In this document: piece after piece, positions 6,963-11,471 of the stretch | Layout of the letters: the number at the start of each line of letters is the position of its first letter | Numbering within the stretch: the first letter of the stretch is position 1 | Assembly (NCBI GenBank): GCA_902782625.1 | Contig: CACZNZ010000097.1 | Coordinates: 1 to 11,471, forward strand | Length of the DNA stretch: 11,471 bases | Direction of reading: 5' to 3' | Source: an uncultured Lachnospiraceae bacterium | Lineage (GTDB): Bacteria; Bacillota; Clostridia; Lachnospirales; Lachnospiraceae | Translations under genes and position numbers: made by a program | Notes under the pieces: generated by a model | What the model saw: the letters and a program-made list of their open reading frames with translations, nothing else | Databases searched by the model: none | Told to the model about the DNA's origin: nothing

Positions 6963-7161
6963 ATTCAAATGATGTAAAGGTCAAAAGCTATCACGGATTG
7001 CTTCGCTGCAATGCAGCTCTCGCAATCCTGCACAACATTCGGAATCCGCACGCGCTACACGCGGCTGCTTCCTCATGTTGTGGTGGGTCTCAAAGTCTAT
7101 AATTCACGATTATGCGAGCATATCGTGAATATAGACCTTTCGACCCTGATATCATTCAAAT
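6963..7161. repeat. Structured block of three adjacent hairpins flanked by 8-bp direct repeats
   Basis: ATTCAAAT occurs at 6963-6970 and again at 7154-7161. Between them lie three hairpins spaced by 2 nt. Hairpin A (6995-7028) has a 7-bp outer stem GGATTGC/GCAATCC with an inner GCTGC-AAT-GCAGC. Hairpin B (7031-7082) has an 8-bp outer stem CACAACAT/ATGTTGTG with inner GGAA/TTCC and CCGC/GCGG. Hairpin C (7085-7146) is a long stem including 15 bp with one bulged A (7095-7110 with 7122-7136), extended by GGGTC/GACCC. The block may be a non-autonomous insertion (the repeats being a target duplication) or a structured leader RNA of murC. Terminal inverted repeats are weak, so the class is undecided. 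Confidence 0.6.
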
Positions 7162-7172
7162 ACCATGAATGG

Positions 7173-7181
7173 AAAGGTAGG
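7173..7181 (+). promoter_or_regulatory. Ribosome binding site that decides the murC start
   Basis: AAAGGTAGG, one base off AAAGGAGG, ends 7 nt before the ATG at 7189. The in-frame ATG at 7165 has no such motif upstream and would put this sequence inside the coding region. Confidence 0.75.
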
Positions 7182-7188
7182 TAGAATC

Positions 7189-8595
7189 ATGTATACTATT
7201 CGGTTTGATCAGCCTGTTTATGTACATTTTATAGGAATCGGAGGGATCAGCATGAGCGGCCTTGCCGAGATCCTTCTTGACAGACATTTTAAAGTAAGCG
7301 GGTCCGATATGCAGTCTTCCGAACTGACAAAGCATCTGGAGCAGCTGGGTGCACATGTCGTGATTGGACAAAAAGCAGAGAATATCACAGATGATATTGA
7401 TCTGGTTGTATATACAGCGGCAATTCATGAAGACAATGAGGAATTTGCCATGGCACGGGAAAAAGGAATCCCCATGATTTCAAGAGCGACGCTGCTCGGA
7501 CAGATCATGGACAATTACCTAAGATCCATTGCCGTTGCAGGAACACACGGTAAGACGACCACCACATCCATGCTGACGCATATTCTCCTTCAGGCGAAGA
7601 TGGATCCTACGATCAGCATCGGGGGAATGCTCGACCGGATCGGCGGGAATATCCGTGTAGGCGGATCGAATGTTTTCCTGACGGAAGCCTGTGAATATAC
7701 CAACAGTTTTCTGGAGTTCTATCCGAGGATCTCGATTATCCTGAATGTGGAAGAGGACCACATGGACTTTTTCCACGATATTGATGAAATCATCACTTCT
7801 TTCCGGACCTTTGCTTCACAGACGGCCGAAGACGGGAAAGTGATCATCAACGGAGATATGGAACATCTGGATGCCGTGACACAGGGTCTGACGCAGGAAA
7901 TCATTACCTTCGGGATTGACCCGGCGAATCGGTTCTCCGCACAGGATATCCATTTTGACCAGGAAGGAAATGCATGCTATACGCTTGTGGCAGATGGCGA
8001 AGAAAAAGGAGAGATCCTCCTGTCTGTGAAAGGTGTGCACAATGTGTTGAATTCTCTGGCAGCGATCGCTGCAGCCAATGCACTTGGACTGCCGCTTGAA
8101 TCTGTTCGTGAAGGGCTGCGCTCCTTTGGAGGGACACATCGCCGTTTTGAGAAAAAAGGAATGATTGGGGATGTCACTGTCATTGATGACTATGCACATC
8201 ATCCGACAGAAATCCGGGCAACATTAGAAGCGGCCAAAGAGTATCCTCATGATGAGATATGGTTGATCTTCCAGCCGCATACCTACTCCAGAACCAAGGC
8301 ATTTCTTGATGATTTTGCAGAGGTCTTAAGCGGGGCCGACCACGTTGTGCTTGCGGATATCTATGCAGCCAGAGAGCCGGACACCGGGGAGATCTCTTCC
8401 AGGGATATCCTCGAGCTGCTTGAGAAAAAAGATGTCGATGCGCATTATTTCCCGTCATTTTCAGAGATAGAAGAATTCGTCTCTTCGCATGTGAAAGGCA
8501 GGGATCTTCTGCTTACCATGGGTGCCGGAAATGTCGTTGAAATCGGAGAAGATCTGCTAAGAGATAATTCCATAGATAATGGACACAGAGGCTAA
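7189..8595 (+). CDS. murC: UDP-N-acetylmuramate--L-alanine ligase
   Basis: MurC adds L-alanine to UDP-MurNAc using ATP, the first amino-acid step of cytoplasmic peptidoglycan precursor synthesis. From the chosen ATG it is 468 aa, normal for the family. The N-terminal nucleotide-binding domain has G-I-G-G-I-S-M-S-G (16-24). The central ATPase domain has the P-loop G-T-H-G-K-T-T-T (118-125), E-A-C-E-Y (166-170) and N-V-E-E-D-H-M-D-F (186-194). The C-terminal domain has D-D-Y-A-H-H-P-T-E (333-341) and Q-P-H-T-Y-S-R-T (362-369). All Mur-ligase landmarks are intact. An ATG 24 bp upstream was rejected because it lacks a ribosome binding site. The gene stands alone rather than in a division/cell-wall cluster. 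It is driven by the promoter at 6931-6959 through a long structured leader. No clear terminator follows, so some read-through into glgC is possible. Confidence 0.97.
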   Translation: MYTIRFDQPVYVHFIGIGGISMSGLAEILLDRHFKVSGSDMQSSELTKHLEQLGAHVVIGQKAENITDDIDLVVYTAAIHEDNEEFAMAREKGIPMISRATLLGQIMDNYLRSIAVAGTHGKTTTTSMLTHILLQAKMDPTISIGGMLDRIGGNIRVGGSNVFLTEACEYTNSFLEFYPRISIILNVEEDHMDFFHDIDEIITSFRTFASQTAEDGKVIINGDMEHLDAVTQGLTQEIITFGIDPANRFSAQDIHFDQEGNACYTLVADGEEKGEILLSVKGVHNVLNSLAAIAAANALGLPLESVREGLRSFGGTHRRFEKKGMIGDVTVIDDYAHHPTEIRATLEAAKEYPHDEIWLIFQPHTYSRTKAFLDDFAEVLSGADHVVLADIYAAREPDTGEISSRDILELLEKKDVDAHYFPSFSEIEEFVSSHVKGRDLLLTMGAGNVVEIGEDLLRDNSIDNGHRG

Positions 8596-8655
8596 CAATT
8601 CCAACAATTTTCATAAAAATACAAAGATATTTGACGATTTTTTGTGCGATAATAC

Positions 8656-8684
8656 TTTTCAATTGAGAGGTGTTTTGTTATAAT
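8656..8684 (+). promoter_or_regulatory. Extended -10 promoter for glgC-glgD-spoVG
   Basis: TATAAT (8679-8684) is preceded by TGT, giving an extended -10 element. A weak -35 TTTTCA (8656-8661) lies 17 bp upstream. Transcription would start near 8691, leaving a leader of only about 23 nt. Confidence 0.7.
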
Positions 8685-8713
8685 ACTCTATATGTGACAA
8701 AGGGGTGATACTT

Positions 8714-9973
8714 ATGATTAAGAAAGAAATGATAGCTATGTTGTTGGCAGGCGGACAGGGGAGCCGCCTCGGGGTGCTGACCTCTAAGCTCGCAAAGCCT
8801 GCAGTCTCTTTTGGAGGAAAATACAAGATTATTGATTTTCCTCTGAGTAACTGTATTAATTCCGGAATTGATACCGTTGGTGTTCTGACACAGTATCAGC
8901 CGCTCCGGCTGAACCAGCATATCGGTATTGGTATCCCATGGGATCTGGACAGGAATATTGGAGGGGTATCCATCCTGCCGCCTTATGAGAAATCGGAGAA
9001 TACAGACTGGTACTCAGGCACGGCTAACGCAATCTACCAGAATATGGAATTCATGGAGTATTATCATCCGGATTATGTCGCAATCCTGGGAGGCGATCAT
9101 ATCTACAAGATGGACTACGAGCTGATGCTTGACTTCCACAGGAGAAATGATGCCAAGATTACTCTGGCAACTTACGAGGTGCCATGGGAGGAGGCAAGCA
9201 GATTCGGTCTGGTAATCACAGATGAGAATAATCAGGTGCTTGACTTCGAGGAGAAGCCGGAGAATCCAAGAAGCAACAAAGCGTCCATGGGAATTTACAT
9301 CTTTAACTGGGATGTGTTGAAGGAAGCTTTGGTGACGCTGAAAGACCAGCCGGGTTGTGACTTTGGTATGCATGTAATTCCCTATTGTCATCAAAAAGGG
9401 GAAAAGATCATGGCATATACCTATCAAGGGTACTGGAAGGATGTAGGAACCCTTTCCGCATATTGGGAAGCGAACATGGAGCTGATTGACATTATACCTG
9501 AGTTTAATCTTTATGAGGAATTCTGGAGGATCTACACGAAGTCTGATATGATCCCTCCGCAGTATTTCTCGGATAGCTCCAAGGTTAGCGGCTGTATTAT
9601 TGGTGACGGATGTGAGGTCTACGGAGTAGTGTACAACTCCGTAATCGGATCCGGAGTAATCATAGAAGAGGGGGCAGTCGTTACAAACTCTATTATCATG
9701 AGCAACTCAAAGATAGAAGCAGGTGCCAGAGTGGAGAAGGCGATCATCGCGGAGGATGTTGTGATAGGAGCCGGCACAGAGATCGGATTTATGGAAGAGG
9801 CTGAAAACTCTTATAAACCGAATGTATATGCAGGTGGCCTGGCAACGATTGGAGAAGGATCCGTAATTCCGCCAAATGTAAAGATCGGAAAAAATGTTGC
9901 CATTATCGGAAATACCAGCATTGCTGATTATCCGGATGGCGTTCTGGCAAGCGGGCAGACCATTATCAGATAG
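8714..9973 (+). CDS. glgC: Glucose-1-phosphate adenylyltransferase, catalytic subunit
   Basis: GlgC makes ADP-glucose from ATP and glucose 1-phosphate, the committed step of bacterial glycogen synthesis. The protein is 419 aa, full length. The N-terminal nucleotidyltransferase domain shows G-G-Q-G-S-R-L-G (13-20), [10 protein letters not shown] (28-37) and F-P-L-S-N-C (42-47). It also has G-G-D-H-I-Y-K-M-D (126-134) with the expected catalytic Asp128, the sugar-phosphate motif F-E-E-K-P (178-182) and Y-W-K-D-V-G-T (240-246). The C-terminal part (about 290-400) is a left-handed beta-helix of hexapeptide-like I-G/I-I repeats. The ATG at 8714 is chosen over the GTG at 8705 because AAAGGGG (8699-8705) ends 8 nt before it and overlaps the GTG. 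glgD starts 18 bp after the stop. glgA and glgB are not in the window. Confidence 0.97.
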   Translation: MIKKEMIAMLLAGGQGSRLGVLTSKLAKPAVSFGGKYKIIDFPLSNCINSGIDTVGVLTQYQPLRLNQHIGIGIPWDLDRNIGGVSILPPYEKSENTDWYSGTANAIYQNMEFMEYYHPDYVAILGGDHIYKMDYELMLDFHRRNDAKITLATYEVPWEEASRFGLVITDENNQVLDFEEKPENPRSNKASMGIYIFNWDVLKEALVTLKDQPGCDFGMHVIPYCHQKGEKIMAYTYQGYWKDVGTLSAYWEANMELIDIIPEFNLYEEFWRIYTKSDMIPPQYFSDSSKVSGCIIGDGCEVYGVVYNSVIGSGVIIEEGAVVTNSIIMSNSKIEAGARVEKAIIAEDVVIGAGTEIGFMEEAENSYKPNVYAGGLATIGEGSVIPPNVKIGKNVAIIGNTSIADYPDGVLASGQTIIR

Positions 9974-9991
9974 TAGAGGCAGGTGACATTT

Positions 9992-11116
9992 ATGAAAGCA
10001 ATAGGAATAATTTTAGCTGGAGGCAATAACAAGCGGATTGGAAGATTGTCTGACAAACGGGCGATAGCAGCAATGCCGATTGCCGGAAGCTACCGTGCCA
10101 TTGATTTTACCTTAAGCAACATGACCAATTCCCGTATCCAGAGAGTTGCAGTACTTCCCCAGTTTAATGCTCGTTCCTTAAACGAGCATTTAAGCTCCAG
10201 CAAATGGTGGGATTTCGGAAGAAAACAGGGGGGACTTTACGTTTTCACACCTACTGTGACCAAGGATAACAATTTCTGGTATCAGGGGACCGCTGATGCA
10301 CTTTATCAGAACCTTGATTTCCTGAAAAAGAGTCATGAGCCTTATGTGATCATCGCAGCCGGAGACGGTGTATATAAGATGGATTACACAAAGGCACTCG
10401 ACGCCCATATTGAAAAAAATGCAGACATCACTGTGGTCTATACTACCATGAAAGACACGGAAGATGATCTTACCCGATTCGGTATTCTCAAGCTGGATGA
10501 GAATGAGAGAATTATTGAATTTGAGGAGAAGCCTCTGGTGGCATCCTCAAATAATGTATCTATCGGCGTTTACATTATAAGACGAAGACATTTAATCGAA
10601 GTTCTTGAGCGTTGCGCAAAAGAGGATCGGTACGACTTCGTGCAGGATGTCCTGGTCAGATATAAAGGCGTGCGAAAGATTTATGGCTATAAGCTGGACA
10701 GTTACTGGAGAAACATCGCCACTGTTGAATCGTATTATAAGACGAACATGGACTTCCTGAAGAAAGATATCAGAAACTATTTCTTTAAGGAATATCCGGA
10801 TGTATTTTCGAAAGTGGATGATCTGCCGCCGGCAAAATACAATGCAGGTTCCCAGGTGAAAAACAGTATCATTTCATCAGGATGTATTGTGAACGGAAAG
10901 GTTGAGAATTCCGTTGTGTTTAAGGATGTCTATATTGGAAATAACTGTACGATTCGTAATTCGATCATTCTTAATGATGTCTATATCGGCGATGATTCTT
11001 ACATAGAGAACTGCATAGTAGAAAGCCGTGACACTCTGAGACCAGGAACCAATTATGTAGGGACCGACGATGAAATTAAAATAGTGATCGAAAAGAATGT
11101 AAGATACATTCTTTAG
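9992..11116 (+). CDS. glgD: GlgD, glucose-1-phosphate adenylyltransferase regulatory-type subunit
   Basis: This 374-aa paralogue of GlgC is typical of Firmicutes, where GlgD is reported to pair with GlgC and raise its activity while being weak or inactive alone. The nucleotidyltransferase fold is kept: L-A-G-G-N (8-12), Y-R-A-I-D-F (34-39), W-Y-Q-G-T-A-D-A (96-103) and F-E-E-K-P (177-181). Active-site motifs differ from the GlgC next door. G-G-K is A-G-S (31-33), G-D-H-I-Y-K is G-D-G-V-Y-K (124-129, Asp125 kept) and Y-W-K-D-V-G-T is Y-W-R-N-I-A-T (238-244). The C-terminal beta-helix (about 285-350) is shorter than in GlgC. The start ATG follows AGGTGA (9981-9986), 5 nt upstream. It lies 18 bp after glgC and 22 bp before spoVG, so co-transcription is very likely. 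Confidence 0.95.
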   Translation: MKAIGIILAGGNNKRIGRLSDKRAIAAMPIAGSYRAIDFTLSNMTNSRIQRVAVLPQFNARSLNEHLSSSKWWDFGRKQGGLYVFTPTVTKDNNFWYQGTADALYQNLDFLKKSHEPYVIIAAGDGVYKMDYTKALDAHIEKNADITVVYTTMKDTEDDLTRFGILKLDENERIIEFEEKPLVASSNNVSIGVYIIRRRHLIEVLERCAKEDRYDFVQDVLVRYKGVRKIYGYKLDSYWRNIATVESYYKTNMDFLKKDIRNYFFKEYPDVFSKVDDLPPAKYNAGSQVKNSIISSGCIVNGKVENSVVFKDVYIGNNCTIRNSIILNDVYIGDDSYIENCIVESRDTLRPGTNYVGTDDEIKIVIEKNVRYIL

Positions 11117-11138
11117 TATTTCCAGGAGGATTATTTGA

Positions 11139-11423
11139 ATGCAGATTACTGATATACGAATACGCGAGATTGCCAAGGAGGGGAAAATGAAGGCAGTCGT
11201 ATCCATCACTTTTGATGAATCTTTCGTAGTACACGATATCAAGATCATCGAGGGAGAAAAGGGACTGTTTATCGCTATGCCCAGCCGGAAAGCATCTGAT
11301 GGCGAATATAGAGATATCGCACATCCTATTAATGCCGAAACCCGTAAAGTAATTCAGGACAGAATACTTCAGGAATATGAGCAAAAATCTGCTGCCGGGA
11401 ATGACATAAATTCGCTTGTATAA
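11139..11423 (+). CDS. spoVG: Septation/sporulation regulator SpoVG
   Basis: SpoVG is a small site-specific nucleic-acid-binding regulator. It is linked to sporulation and septation in Bacillus, and to capsule, virulence and cell-wall control in non-sporulating Firmicutes. This copy has 94 aa, the usual length. Family hallmarks are the N-terminal beta strands I-T-D-I-R-I-R (3-9), the central F-V-V-H-D-I-K-I-I (29-37), [10 protein letters not shown] (42-51), and D-I-A-H-P-I (59-64) before a C-terminal helix. A strong AGGAGG (11124-11129) precedes the ATG by 9 nt, and the gene starts 22 bp after glgD, so it is probably read from the glgC promoter. No terminator is visible in the remaining 48 bp of the window, so the operon may continue. 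Confidence 0.95.
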   Translation: MQITDIRIREIAKEGKMKAVVSITFDESFVVHDIKIIEGEKGLFIAMPSRKASDGEYRDIAHPINAETRKVIQDRILQEYEQKSAAGNDINSLV

Positions 11424-11471
11424 ATAAGCAATCTGCCTAACTGGAAAAAGAGAATAAGAGAAGTAACATTA

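Larger units (their letters stand above)
6552..7188. other. 637-bp divergent intergenic region between the dnaD-like gene and murC
   Basis: No credible gene is present; the longest frame (6591-6902, +) starts at a GTG without a ribosome binding site and runs through the repeats. The left part (6552-6915) holds DnaA-box-like sites and a 21-bp direct repeat. The middle holds a clear rightward promoter, and the right part holds a three-hairpin structured block. The leftward promoter for the dnaD-like gene is not certain. Overlapping minus-strand TATGAT motifs at 6616-6626 are the best -10 candidates, without a good -35. Confidence 0.8.

Noticed and set aside
6552..7188. Chromosomal replication origin
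   Set aside because: DnaA boxes are present, but dnaA, dnaN, rpmH and a convincing AT-rich unwinding element are not. The call would need whole-genome skew data.
6963..7188. T-box or known metabolite riboswitch upstream of murC
   Set aside because: No T-box sequence, no terminator/antiterminator pair with a T-run, and no riboswitch core I recognise.
8596..8655. Terminator after murC
   Set aside because: The stretch is AT-rich but I find no stable stem followed by a T-run.

Overview
The window looks like a core-chromosome segment of a low- to mid-GC, Gram-positive clostridial bacterium, most likely a gut Lachnospiraceae relative. This rests on four things: the glgC-glgD pair, SpoVG, a DnaD-plus-DnaC-type helicase-loading pair, and near-consensus AGGAGG ribosome binding sites. 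The genus call is inference; I ran no search. No IS element, prophage, CRISPR array, tRNA or rRNA is visible.

Bases 1-3149 (+ strand) hold the C-terminal part of a protein with a C39-peptidase-like domain that has lost its catalytic residues. It is followed 17 bp later by an intact class A penicillin-binding protein. Two tandem terminators close this unit and separate it from the convergent minus-strand block.

Bases 3229-6551 (- strand) read from right to left as a DnaD-domain protein, a DnaC/DnaI-type AAA+ helicase loader (18 bp apart, probably one transcript), and a long, divergent ribose-phosphate pyrophosphokinase (prs) that seems to have its own promoter.

Bases 6552-7188 are a 637-bp divergent intergenic region, the most unusual part of the window. 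Its left half carries four co-oriented DnaA-box-like sites, two of them perfect TGTGGATAA, plus a perfect 21-bp direct repeat. Its right half carries a good sigma-A-type promoter followed by a 150-nt block of three back-to-back hairpins. That block is bracketed by 8-bp ATTCAAAT direct repeats and sits between the promoter and the murC ribosome binding site.

Bases 7189-11423 (+ strand) encode MurC, then, from a separate extended -10 promoter, GlgC, GlgD and SpoVG in a tight row. GlgC is the ADP-glucose pyrophosphorylase for glycogen synthesis. GlgD is its homologue with an altered active site and is presumably a regulatory partner. SpoVG is a small site-specific DNA-binding regulator. The themes are cell-wall synthesis (PBP, MurC), replication initiation (DnaD, loader, DnaA boxes), nucleotide precursors (Prs) and carbon storage (GlgCD).
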